Assembly (NCBI GenBank): GCA_965261695.1 | Contig: OZ253474.1 | Coordinates: 3,410,001-3,474,000, forward strand | Direction of reading: 5' to 3' | DNA from: Bin5 sp965261695 | GTDB lineage: Bacteria > Chloroflexota > Anaerolineae > Caldilineales > Caldilineaceae | DNA length: 64,000 nucleotides | Translations under genes and position numbers: made by a program | Part shown: positions 1 to 7,311 of the stretch, piece by piece | Layout: the number at the start of each line of letters is the position of its first letter | Position numbering within the stretch: position 1 is the stretch's first letter | The notes under the pieces: model-generated | What the model saw: only the letters and a program-made list of their open reading frames with translations | The model's database searches: none | Told to the model about the DNA's origin: nothing

Positions 1-17
1 CACGAGACGCGACGCAA

Positions 18-57
18 ACAAAAAAAGAGCGCCAGGGAATCATCTCCCTGGCGCTCT
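18..57 (-). terminator. Intrinsic terminator, minus strand
   Basis: A perfect 13-bp stem (AGAGCGCCAGGGA at 26-38, complement at 45-57) with a 6-nt loop. On the minus strand it is followed by a T-rich run (complement of the A run at 18-26). It would end transcription arriving leftward, possibly from the GxxExxY gene about 255 bp upstream, or it belongs to a gene beyond the window edge. Confidence 0.8.
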
Positions 58-163
58 TCCATTTCCCCCCTGCATCACCCACCGCCACCCGCCGCAAATC
101 TCAGTGCAGACAGTCCCCCTATCCAGAAAATCTCTCCAATGCCCCAACTCTAAAGACCATCCA

Positions 164-214
164 CGCGCAAATCACAGCCCATCCTTCAAATCCCCCCAAA
201 TCACAGTTCAGACA
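164..214 (+). repeat. 51-bp direct repeat, left copy flanking GxxExxY gene
   Basis: Matches 917-967 at 48 of 51 positions and ends in CAAATCACAGTTCAGACA. The spacer around it (92-235) holds further shorter copies of CAAATCACA at 168 and 227 and a degenerate copy near 92. No gene is seen in 58-312 apart from this repeat cluster. Confidence 0.85.
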
Positions 215-312
215 ACCCCCGCAGCGCAAATCACACCCAAACTCCCCAGTCCCAGAACCTGCTACGAGCGGCGTTGGTAAAAACTAAGAACTGGCTACCA
301 AAAACTGTTCAA

Positions 313-792
313 TCACAGTTTCCCTGTCTCCCTCCGAATATACTTAGGATTCTCTACCCTCTTGAAAACCAAACTTCCTGCCCCGAAGTTGATCAGCAAC
401 CCAACCTCCGGATCAAATGCCTCCAGATAGTTCATGGCCTGTGCAAAATGTACATTCTCCAGCTCAACCAAAGCTTTCAGTTCCACAGGAATTATCTCAC
501 CGACCAGAAAATCAACCCGCCTCGATCCAATATCCTGTCCCTTATAAAAAATCGGCATTGCCCGTTCCCTGTCAAAAGCAAGACCCTCATCCGCCATTTC
601 AATCTCCAGCGCCCTCTGATAAATTACCTCCTGAAAGCCACTGCCCAGAGCCGAATGCACCCGCATCGCACAACCAATGATCCGCCCCGTCAGCGCCGCA
701 TGCCTATACTCCCTCTCAGTCACAATCAATCCCCTTTTCCTCATAAATCTCAAACAACCAGTCTCCCAATAGTCTTCCACCCATCCCCCCAA
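313..792 (-). CDS. GxxExxY family protein (predicted PD-(D/E)XK nuclease fold)
   Basis: The 159-residue translation contains the family signature GSGFQEVIYQ near residue 50, a short basic N-terminus with alternative start MRKRGL near residue 18, and the conserved VDFLVGEIIPVELKA segment in which D, E and K would form a PD-(D/E)XK-like core. The family is widespread and functionally uncharacterised; a nuclease-like fold has been proposed. Length is typical of GxxExxY proteins, or slightly long because of the N-terminus. The gene stands alone on its strand between two nearly identical 51-bp repeats, which suggests it travels as a cassette. Assignment to the family is confident; activity is unknown. 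Confidence 0.85.
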   Translation of the reverse strand: MGGWVEDYWETGCLRFMRKRGLIVTEREYRHAALTGRIIGCAMRVHSALGSGFQEVIYQRALEIEMADEGLAFDRERAMPIFYKGQDIGSRRVDFLVGEIIPVELKALVELENVHFAQAMNYLEAFDPEVGLLINFGAGSLVFKRVENPKYIRRETGKL

Positions 793-916
793 AGCAAATC
801 ACACCTCATCCCAACCCCCCATAAGCCCCAGTCCCGACACCCCCAAAACACAAATCACACCCAATACACCAATACTGGTCCCCAAAACCTCCCCATCCCC
901 GCACCCAACGACGCCT

Positions 917-967
917 CGCGCAAATCACAGCCCATCCCCCAAATCCTCCCAAATCACAGTTCAGACA
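917..967 (+). repeat. 51-bp direct repeat, right copy flanking GxxExxY gene
   Basis: Second copy of 164-214 in the same orientation. It sits in a repeat-rich spacer (793-968) that has additional CAAATCACA cores at 794 and 851. Together the two copies bracket the gene at 313-792. Confidence 0.85.
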
Positions 968-1086
968 CCCTTCCCCCCGGTTGACAAATATCAGCAGCCA
1001 AGTTTATAATCGTTCGGCATATTTGACCCACCCATGCCAGTGCGACGCGGAAGAACTCAGGTTTAGTGATTGGAGAACACGGTTTA

Positions 1087-1797
1087 ATGTTTGGAACAGC
1101 CAACTCTCGAATTTACAGTTACATGCTGGCCTTCTGCCTCTTGACCCTACTGCTGGCAGTTGCCTGGCCGGCCGCCTCGGCAGCACAGGAATCGGTACCA
1201 CCAGGACCGCCGCCCGGAGATTCAGGCACCACACCACCTGTTGGTGATGATGGTCCTGGCCCCTCAACCGGCCCGCCAACCACCCCTAGCCCCACCGCTA
1301 CACCCACACCCACGTCCACCCCAGGTGGCGGCGACCCCCTCCCGCCAGACCCGACCGGCGGTGGCGGCGACCCCCTCCCGCCAGACCCGACCGGCGGCAG
1401 CGGTAAAACGCTCACCCTGGCCCAGACCCTTGCCGAGTACGAGCTAATCAAAGCTTTGGCCCCCAATCGCATCATCTTCCACGCCGCCACTCCAATCCAG
1501 CTCTGTAAAGTGGACGATGGACTCCAGATCTACTTCGTTAGCAGAAAAGGAAAGACGCGTCTCGGCCCGTGGGTCCCCTCCTTCGCCGAACTGGCCGCAA
1601 AATATCCCGATGGCGACGAGGCTTCGATCTACTACGGCTTCAACCCGCTCAACGGCAAACGCGTCAAAATCGACTATCTGCCAGCCGCAAAACGAATTCG
1701 CGTAGACACCTTCTACGCCGACAAAGACAAAGATAAAAACAAACAATACATCTTCCACTTCGGCCCCGAACACGACATCACCTACGACGCCTGGTAA
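1087..1797 (+). CDS. Secreted protein with Pro/Thr/Gly-rich linker, unknown C-terminal domain
   Basis: The 236-residue protein starts with a hydrophobic stretch (YMLAFCLLTLLLAVAWPAASA) that reads as a signal peptide with cleavage near AAQES. A linker of about 90 residues follows, rich in Pro, Thr and Gly, with a duplicated 12-residue unit GGGDPLPPDPTG encoded by two nearly identical 36-bp repeats (about 1324-1395). The C-terminal 120 residues form a polar, probably folded domain with many Lys, Asp and aromatic residues and no family I recognise. The start at 1087 places the signal sequence close to the N-terminus; an upstream GTG at 1066 is in frame. No obvious operon partner. Cell-surface or secreted location is inferred. 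Confidence 0.7.
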   Translation: MFGTANSRIYSYMLAFCLLTLLLAVAWPAASAAQESVPPGPPPGDSGTTPPVGDDGPGPSTGPPTTPSPTATPTPTSTPGGGDPLPPDPTGGGGDPLPPDPTGGSGKTLTLAQTLAEYELIKALAPNRIIFHAATPIQLCKVDDGLQIYFVSRKGKTRLGPWVPSFAELAAKYPDGDEASIYYGFNPLNGKRVKIDYLPAAKRIRVDTFYADKDKDKNKQYIFHFGPEHDITYDAW

Positions 1798-2104
1798 CGC
1801 AACAGAGGGGCAAGCCAAGAGCGCCCACCCCTGCCCAGCTCTTGGCAACCCCCTCCTCCCTAGCCGCGCTACCGGCCGGTTGTGATTCTCCAGGCGTTCT
1901 GAAAAGTGCGGGACGCTCTCCGGCTTCGGCTGGGGGGCGTTCTTTCTTGTCACAACGACCTTGGCCTTCCCGTGTCAGGGCCGTCTCCTTACCCGACAGG
2001 AAGGGGGCGTGCGCCGGCCCGGTTGTTCTGAACTGTGATTTGCGGGATTAGGGGATTTTCAGAGTCAGGTCATCCACGAAGGACACGAAGGGGCACGAAG
2101 AGGA
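1798..2104. other. Intergenic region with short repeat remnants
   Basis: No convincing gene. Near 2028-2055 it carries TGAACTGTGATTTGCGGGA, the reverse complement of the repeat core around the GxxExxY gene. At about 2071-2103 there is a run of ACGAAGG-type units (ACGAAGGACACGAAGGGGCA). Both are dispersed intergenic repeat types. Confidence 0.6.
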
Positions 2105-2317
2105 ATGTCTGCGCAGACTGACGGGGATAGGCTTGCTCGATTGGAGGGGGCATACCAACATCTGGCAACCAAGGCGGACATTGAACGGTTGCAAGTCGAT
2201 CTGATAAAGTGGTCTGTCGGCATAGGACTTGGAATAGCAACCATTGCATCGGCTGCATCCCGAATTTTTGGGCCTTTGCAATCTGCCCTTTCACCCGACG
2301 CAAAAAGGATCCGCTGA
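2105..2317 (+). CDS. Small coiled-coil/transmembrane protein, hypothetical
   Basis: Seventy residues: a charged helix (DRLARLEGAYQHLATKADIE) followed by one hydrophobic segment (WSVGIGLGIATIASAA) and a short basic tail. This is the build of small phage or plasmid accessory proteins with a helix and one membrane anchor, but no family can be assigned. AGAGG lies five bases before the ATG, supporting the start. It stands alone between repeat debris and the Uma2 array. Confidence 0.5.
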   Translation: MSAQTDGDRLARLEGAYQHLATKADIERLQVDLIKWSVGIGLGIATIASAASRIFGPLQSALSPDAKRIR

Positions 2318-2340
2318 ACAGGCTTCAACCGATCGCCTGC

Positions 2341-2387
2341 AATCCTGTAAATCCTGATTCAGACAACATCCACCCAAAAATTTGGGA
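2341..2387. repeat. Dispersed repeat remnants upstream of Uma2 array
   Basis: AATCCTGTAAATCCTGATTC followed by AGACAAC (2341-2367), a common intergenic repeat type, is joined to CCCAAAAATTTGGGA (2373-2387). The latter matches, in reverse orientation, the inner part of the left end of the mobile element at 16929. The remainder of 2318-2505 has no gene. Confidence 0.55.
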
Positions 2388-2505
2388 CAGACCCCGCAGG
2401 GACGACGCATTGTCAAAAAATCCGGATGCTGCTATTCTTGAGCCACGCATGGGCCTGGGACCGGGCTGGCCGCGCTTGTTCTCTGGACAGAGTCAGGAGA
2501 GCGAA

Positions 2506-3372
2506 ATGACCGAGAGCGCCGTATCGGCAACTGAATCATCTGTGCCCCACCGGAAAACTGCGGTGACCTCCGGCGCGGTGAGGCGGGACAACGACCAGGG
2601 CGTTGCGGCCGTTCATCCGCCGCTGACGCCCGCGGATAGACGCGTCATCGAGCAACTTGTCACCGAGGACGACACCCCCGTGGATAACCGGTTTTCCGAA
2701 AAGCAGCGCCGCCTGCTGACGACGCCCTTGTACAACTCCTGGGCCGGACCTGGCGGCGGACGCCCGTTCATGGTCGGAGCCGATGTCGGCGTCTTTCTCC
2801 ACCCCCGCGAAGCGCCGCTCGTCCCCGATGTTTTCCTCAGCCTCGATGTCATAGAGATAGAGGAGCCGTGGGGCAAGGAGGGACGCAGCTACTTTATCTG
2901 GGAGTACAAAAAGGCGCCCGATGTGGTGATCGAGGTGGTGTCAAACGAGAAAGGCGCTGAGGTTGCGTCCAAGTTCGCTGGCTACGCCCGCTTCGGCGTC
3001 CCCTGTTACGTGATATTCGACCCCTTGACGCTGGTGCAGAAGGAACCGGTACGGGCCTATCAACGTACGCCGGCCGGGGATTACAGGCCGTGCGCCTACG
3101 ACATACTACCGGGAATTGGGCTGGGTCTGCGGCTGTGGCGGGGCGGATTCGACAATCTGCATGCAACCTGGTTGCGCTGGCTCGACGCGTCCGGCGAACT
3201 CGTTCTCACAGGTGAGGAACGCGCCGACCGGGAAAGAAGCAGAGCCGACCGGGAAAGAGACAGAGCCGACCAGGAAAGAGACAGAGCCGACCAGGAAAGA
3301 AGCAGAGCCGACAGGCTCGCAGCCCGGCTGCGCGCGCACGGAATCTCGCCGGACAACGGCATGACGGATTAG
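2506..3372 (+). CDS. Uma2 family (DUF820) putative endonuclease, array copy 1, four heptads
   Basis: A 288-residue protein. The central domain has the DUF820/Uma2 pattern: PDVFLSLDV, then PDVVIEVVSNEKG and FGVPCYVIFDPLT, with Asp/Glu and a downstream Lys as the likely PD-(D/E)XK metal site. The family is predicted to be restriction-endonuclease-like; activity is unproven. After the domain (from residue 240, base 3223) come four charged heptads of type ADRERSR, then ADRLAARLRAHG, predicted to form a coiled coil. The ATG at 2506 is chosen because the other copies share it and identity between copies stops just upstream; a longer frame begins at 2209 but crosses repeat debris. Copy-specific residues: IEIEEPWG, EKGAEVA, HGISPDNG. 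Confidence 0.85.
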   Translation: MTESAVSATESSVPHRKTAVTSGAVRRDNDQGVAAVHPPLTPADRRVIEQLVTEDDTPVDNRFSEKQRRLLTTPLYNSWAGPGGGRPFMVGADVGVFLHPREAPLVPDVFLSLDVIEIEEPWGKEGRSYFIWEYKKAPDVVIEVVSNEKGAEVASKFAGYARFGVPCYVIFDPLTLVQKEPVRAYQRTPAGDYRPCAYDILPGIGLGLRLWRGGFDNLHATWLRWLDASGELVLTGEERADRERSRADRERDRADQERDRADQERSRADRLAARLRAHGISPDNGMTD

Positions 3373-3439
3373 TTTTGCGTTTATTGGTTCTCAGTTGGGC
3401 GACTGGACAGGTGGAGACCTGGCAGGGGAGGCGTGCGAA

Positions 3440-4306
3440 ATGACCGAGAGCGCCGTATCGGCAACTGAATCATCTGTGCCCCACCGGAAAACTGCGGTGA
3501 CCTCCGGCGCGGTGAGGCGGGACAACGACCAGGGCGTTGCGGCCGTTCATCCGCCGCTGACGCCCGCGGATAGACGCGTCATCGAGCAACTTGTCACCGA
3601 GGACGACACCCCCGTGGATAACCGGTTTTCCGAAAAGCAGCGCCGCCTGCTGACGACGCCCTTGTACAACTCCTGGGCCGGACCTGGCGGCGGACGTCCG
3701 TTCATGGTCGGAGCCGATGTCGGCGTCTTTCTGCACCCCCGCGAAGCGCCGCTCGTCCCCGATGTTTTCCTCAGCCTCGATGTCATAGAGATACAGGAGC
3801 CGTGGGGCAAGGAGGGACGCAGCTACTTTATCTGGGAGTACAAAAAGGCGCCCGATGTGGTGATCGAGGTGGTGTCAAACGAGAAAGGCGGTGAGGTTGC
3901 GTCCAAGTTCGCTGGCTACGCCCGCTTCGGCGTCCCCTGTTACGTGATATTCGACCCCTTGACGCTGGTGCAGAAGGAACCGGTACGGGCCTATCAACGT
4001 ACGCCGGCCGGGGATTACAGGCCGTGCGCCTACGACATACTACCGGGAATTGGGCTGGGTCTGCGGCTGTGGCGGGGCGGATTCGACAATCTGCATGCAA
4101 CCTGGTTGCGCTGGCTCGACGCGTCCGGCGAACTCGTTCTCACAGGTGAGGAACGCGCCGACCGGGAAAGAAGCAGAGCCGACCGGGAAAGAGACAGAGC
4201 CGACCAGGAAAGAGACAGAGCCGACCAGGAAAGAAGCAGAGCCGACAGGCTCGCAGCCCGGCTGCGCGCGCACGGAATCCCGCCGGACAACGGCATGATG
4301 GATTAG
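3440..4306 (+). CDS. Uma2 family (DUF820) putative endonuclease, array copy 2, four heptads
   Basis: 288 residues, nearly identical to copy 1. It differs at IEIQEPWG, EKGGEVA, HGIPPDNG and a final MMD instead of MTD. The heptad tract (4157-4240) again has four units. An in-frame start 45 bp upstream (MGDWTGGDLAGEACE) lies in the shared spacer; the internal ATG is preferred for consistency with copy 1, where that leader is absent. Confidence 0.85.
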   Translation: MTESAVSATESSVPHRKTAVTSGAVRRDNDQGVAAVHPPLTPADRRVIEQLVTEDDTPVDNRFSEKQRRLLTTPLYNSWAGPGGGRPFMVGADVGVFLHPREAPLVPDVFLSLDVIEIQEPWGKEGRSYFIWEYKKAPDVVIEVVSNEKGGEVASKFAGYARFGVPCYVIFDPLTLVQKEPVRAYQRTPAGDYRPCAYDILPGIGLGLRLWRGGFDNLHATWLRWLDASGELVLTGEERADRERSRADRERDRADQERDRADQERSRADRLAARLRAHGIPPDNGMMD

Positions 4307-4373
4307 TTTTGCGTTTTTTGGTTCTTAGTTGGGCGACTGGACAGGTGGAGACCTGGCAGGGGAGGGGTGCGAA

Positions 4374-5219
4374 ATGACCGAGAGCGCCGTATCGGCAACT
4401 GAATCATCTGTGCCCCACCGGAAAACTGCGGTGACCTCCGGCGCGGTGAGGCGGGACAACGACCAGGGCGTTGCGGCCGTTCATCCGCCGCTGACGCCCG
4501 CGGATAGACGCGTCATCGAGCAACTTGTCACCGAGGACGACACCCCCGTGGATAACCGGTTTTCCGAAAAGCAGCGCCGCCTGCTGACGACGCCCTTGTA
4601 CAACTCCTGGGCCGGACCTGGCGGCGGACGTCCGTTTATGGTCGGAGCCGATGTCGGCGTCTTTCTGCACCCCCGCGAAGCGCCGCTCGTCCCCGATGTT
4701 TTCCTCAGCCTCGATGTCATAGAGATAGAGGAGCCGTGGGGCAAGGAGGGACGCAGCTACTTTATCTGGGAGTACAAAAAGGCGCCCGATGTGGTGATCG
4801 AGGTGGTGTCAAACGAGAAAGGCGCTGAGGTTGCGTCCAAGTTCGCTGGCTACGCCCGCTTCGGCGTCCCCTGTTACGTGATATTCGACCCCTTGACGCT
4901 GGTGCAGAAGGAACCGGTACGGGCCTATCAACGTACGCCGGCCGGGGATTACAGGCCGTGCGCCTACGACATACTACCGGGAATTGGGCTGGGTCTGCGG
5001 CTGTGGCGGGGCGGATTCGACAATCTGCATGCAACCTGGTTGCGCTGGCTCGACGCGTCCGGCGAACTCGTTCTCACAGGTGAGGAACGCGCCGACCGGG
5101 AAAGAAGCAGAGCCGACCGGGAAAGAGACAGAGCCGACCAGGCCGAAAGCAGAGCCGACAGGCTCGCAGCCCGGCTGCGCGCGCACGGAATCCCGCCGGA
5201 CAACGGCATGACGGATTAG
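4374..5219 (+). CDS. Uma2 family (DUF820) putative endonuclease, array copy 3, three heptads
   Basis: 281 residues; the shortest copy. The heptad tract (5091-5153) has three units, the last being the variant ADQAESR. The core carries IEIEEPWG and EKGAEVA as in copy 1 but HGIPPDNG as in copies 2, 4 and 5, so it is mosaic. The spacer leader has GEGCE, shared only with copy 4. Confidence 0.85.
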   Translation: MTESAVSATESSVPHRKTAVTSGAVRRDNDQGVAAVHPPLTPADRRVIEQLVTEDDTPVDNRFSEKQRRLLTTPLYNSWAGPGGGRPFMVGADVGVFLHPREAPLVPDVFLSLDVIEIEEPWGKEGRSYFIWEYKKAPDVVIEVVSNEKGAEVASKFAGYARFGVPCYVIFDPLTLVQKEPVRAYQRTPAGDYRPCAYDILPGIGLGLRLWRGGFDNLHATWLRWLDASGELVLTGEERADRERSRADRERDRADQAESRADRLAARLRAHGIPPDNGMTD

Positions 5220-5286
5220 TTTTGCGTTTTTTGGTTCTTAGTTGGGCGACTGGACAGGTGGAGACCTGGCAGGGGAGGGGTGCGAA

Positions 5287-6195
5287 ATGACCGAGAGCGC
5301 CGTATCGGCAACTGAATCATCTGTGCCCCACCGGAAAACTGCGGTGACCTCCGGCGCGGTGAGGCGGGACAACGACCAGGGCGTTGCGGCCGTTCATCCG
5401 CCGCTGACGCCCGCGGATAGACGCGTCATCGAGCAACTTGTCACCGAGGACGACACCCCCGTGGATAACCGGTTTTCCGAAAAGCAGCGCCGCCTGCTGA
5501 CGACGCCCTTGTACAACTCCTGGGCCGGACCTGGCGGCGGACGTCCGTTCATGGTCGGAGCCGATGTCGGCGTCTTTCTGCACCCCCGCGAAGCGCCGCT
5601 CGTCCCCGATGTTTTCCTCAGCCTCGATGTCATAGAGATACAGGAGCCGTGGGGCAAGGAGGGACGCAGCTACTTTATCTGGGAGTACAAAAAGGCGCCC
5701 GATGTGGTGATCGAGGTGGTGTCAAACGAGAAAGGCGGTGAGGTTGCGTCCAAGTTCGCTGGCTACGCCCGCTTCGGCGTCCCCTGTTACGTGATATTCG
5801 ACCCCTTGACGCTGCTGCAGAAGGAACCGGTACGGGCCTATCAACGTACGCCGGCCGGGGATTACAGGCCGTGCGCCTACGACATACTACCGGGAATTGG
5901 GCTGGGTCTGCGGCTGTGGCGGGGCGGATTCGACAATCTGCATGCAACCTGGTTGCGCTGGCTCGACGCGTCCGGCGAACTCGTTCTCACAGGTGAGGAA
6001 CGCGCCGACCGGGAAAGAAGCAGAGCCGACCAGGAAAGAAGCAGAGCCGACCAGGCCGAAAGCAGAGCCGACCAGGAAAGAAGCAAAGCCGACCAGGAAA
6101 GAAGCAGAGCCGACCAGGAAAGAAGCAGAGCCGACAGGCTCGCAGCCCGGCTGCGCGCGCACGGAATCCCGCCGGACAACGGCATGACGGATTAG
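5287..6195 (+). CDS. Uma2 family (DUF820) putative endonuclease, array copy 4, six heptads
   Basis: 302 residues; the longest copy. The heptad tract (6004-6129) has six units including ADQAESR and a unique ADQERSK. It carries IEIQEPWG and EKGGEVA like copy 2 and a private LTLLQKE where the others have LTLVQKE. The ADQAESR unit is shared with copy 3. Confidence 0.85.
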   Translation: MTESAVSATESSVPHRKTAVTSGAVRRDNDQGVAAVHPPLTPADRRVIEQLVTEDDTPVDNRFSEKQRRLLTTPLYNSWAGPGGGRPFMVGADVGVFLHPREAPLVPDVFLSLDVIEIQEPWGKEGRSYFIWEYKKAPDVVIEVVSNEKGGEVASKFAGYARFGVPCYVIFDPLTLLQKEPVRAYQRTPAGDYRPCAYDILPGIGLGLRLWRGGFDNLHATWLRWLDASGELVLTGEERADRERSRADQERSRADQAESRADQERSKADQERSRADQERSRADRLAARLRAHGIPPDNGMTD

Positions 6196-6262
6196 TTTTG
6201 CGTTTATTGGTTCTTAGTTGGGCGACTGGACAGGTGGAGACCTGGCAGGGGAGGCGTGCGAA

Positions 6263-7150
6263 ATGACCGAGAGCGCCGTATCGGCAACTGAATCATCTGT
6301 GCCCCACCGGAAAACTGCGGTGACCTCCGGCGCGGTGAGGCGGGACAACGACCAGGGCGTTGCGGCCGTTCATCCGCCGCTGACGCCCGCGGATAGACGC
6401 GTCATCGAGCAACTTGTCACCGAGGACGACACCCCCGTGGATAACCGGTTTTCCGAAAAGCAGCGCCGCCTGCTGACGACGCCCTTGTACAACTCCTGGG
6501 CCGGACCTGGCGGCGGACGTCCGTTCATGGTCGGAGCCGATGTCGGCGTCTTTCTGCACCCCCGCGAAGCGCCGCTCGTCCCCGATGTTTTCCTCAGCCT
6601 CGATGTCATAGAGATACAGGAGCCGTGGGGCAAGGAGGGACGCAGCTACTTTATCTGGGAGTACAAAAAGGCGCCCGATGTGGTGATCGAGGTGGTGTCA
6701 AACGAGAAAGGCGCTGAGGTTGCGTCCAAGTTCGCTGGCTACGCCCGCTTCGGCGTCCCCTGTTACGTGATATTCGACCCCTTGACGCTGGTGCAGAAGG
6801 AACCGGTACGGGCCTATCAACGTACGCCGGCCGGGGATTACAGGCCGTGCGCCTACGACATACTACCGGGAATTGGGCTGGGTCTGCGGCTGTGGCGGGG
6901 CGGATTCGACAATCTGCATGCAACCTGGTTGCGCTGGCTCGACGCGTCCGGCGAACTCGTTCTCACAGGTGAGGAACGCGCCGACCGGGAAAGAAGCAGA
7001 GCCGACCGGGAAAGAGACAGAGCCGACCAGGAAAGAAGCAGAGCCGACCAGGAAAGAAGCAGAGCCGACCAGGAAAGAAGCAGAGCCGACAGGCTCGCAG
7101 CCCGGCTGCGCGCGCACGGAATCCCGCCGGACAACGGCATGACGGATTAG
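6263..7150 (+). CDS. Uma2 family (DUF820) putative endonuclease, array copy 5, five heptads
   Basis: 295 residues with five heptads (6980-7084), the last three identical ADQERSR. It combines IEIQEPWG (as copies 2 and 4) with EKGAEVA (as copies 1 and 3). The repeat unit's spacer continues 39 bp past the stop and ends at 7189, marking the right edge of the array. Confidence 0.85.
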   Translation: MTESAVSATESSVPHRKTAVTSGAVRRDNDQGVAAVHPPLTPADRRVIEQLVTEDDTPVDNRFSEKQRRLLTTPLYNSWAGPGGGRPFMVGADVGVFLHPREAPLVPDVFLSLDVIEIQEPWGKEGRSYFIWEYKKAPDVVIEVVSNEKGAEVASKFAGYARFGVPCYVIFDPLTLVQKEPVRAYQRTPAGDYRPCAYDILPGIGLGLRLWRGGFDNLHATWLRWLDASGELVLTGEERADRERSRADRERDRADQERSRADQERSRADQERSRADRLAARLRAHGIPPDNGMTD

Positions 7151-7311
7151 TTTTGCGTTTTTTGGTTCTTAGTTGGGCGACTGGACAGGCTCGGTTTACC
7201 AGCATGGATCGGTTTGGCTGTTCAATTGACTACATTGTTGCGCTAAACGCACAAGAGAATTAGAGCGGAGAAAGTACTGCCCGCCATAGCCTATGCCTTG
7301 ACGGAGAAAGT

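Larger units (their letters stand above)
2502..7189 (+). repeat. Tandem array of five Uma2-gene units (913-976 bp each)
   Basis: Five head-to-tail units begin at GCGAAATGACC and end in the shared spacer that finishes GGGCGACTGGACAGG at 7189. Start-to-start distances are 934, 934, 913 and 976 bp. All differences are multiples of 21 bp and map to the heptad-encoding region at each gene's 3' end. Outside that region the units differ only by a handful of substitutions. The array reads as recent tandem duplication with slippage inside a heptad minisatellite. Confidence 0.95.

Noticed and set aside
274..984. 236-residue plus-strand frame over the GxxExxY gene
   Set aside because: It is antisense to a recognisable family member and is composed of translated low-complexity repeats.
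2209..2505. N-terminal extension of the first Uma2 copy by about 99 residues
   Set aside because: The segment overlaps the small membrane-protein gene and repeat debris and is absent from the other four copies.
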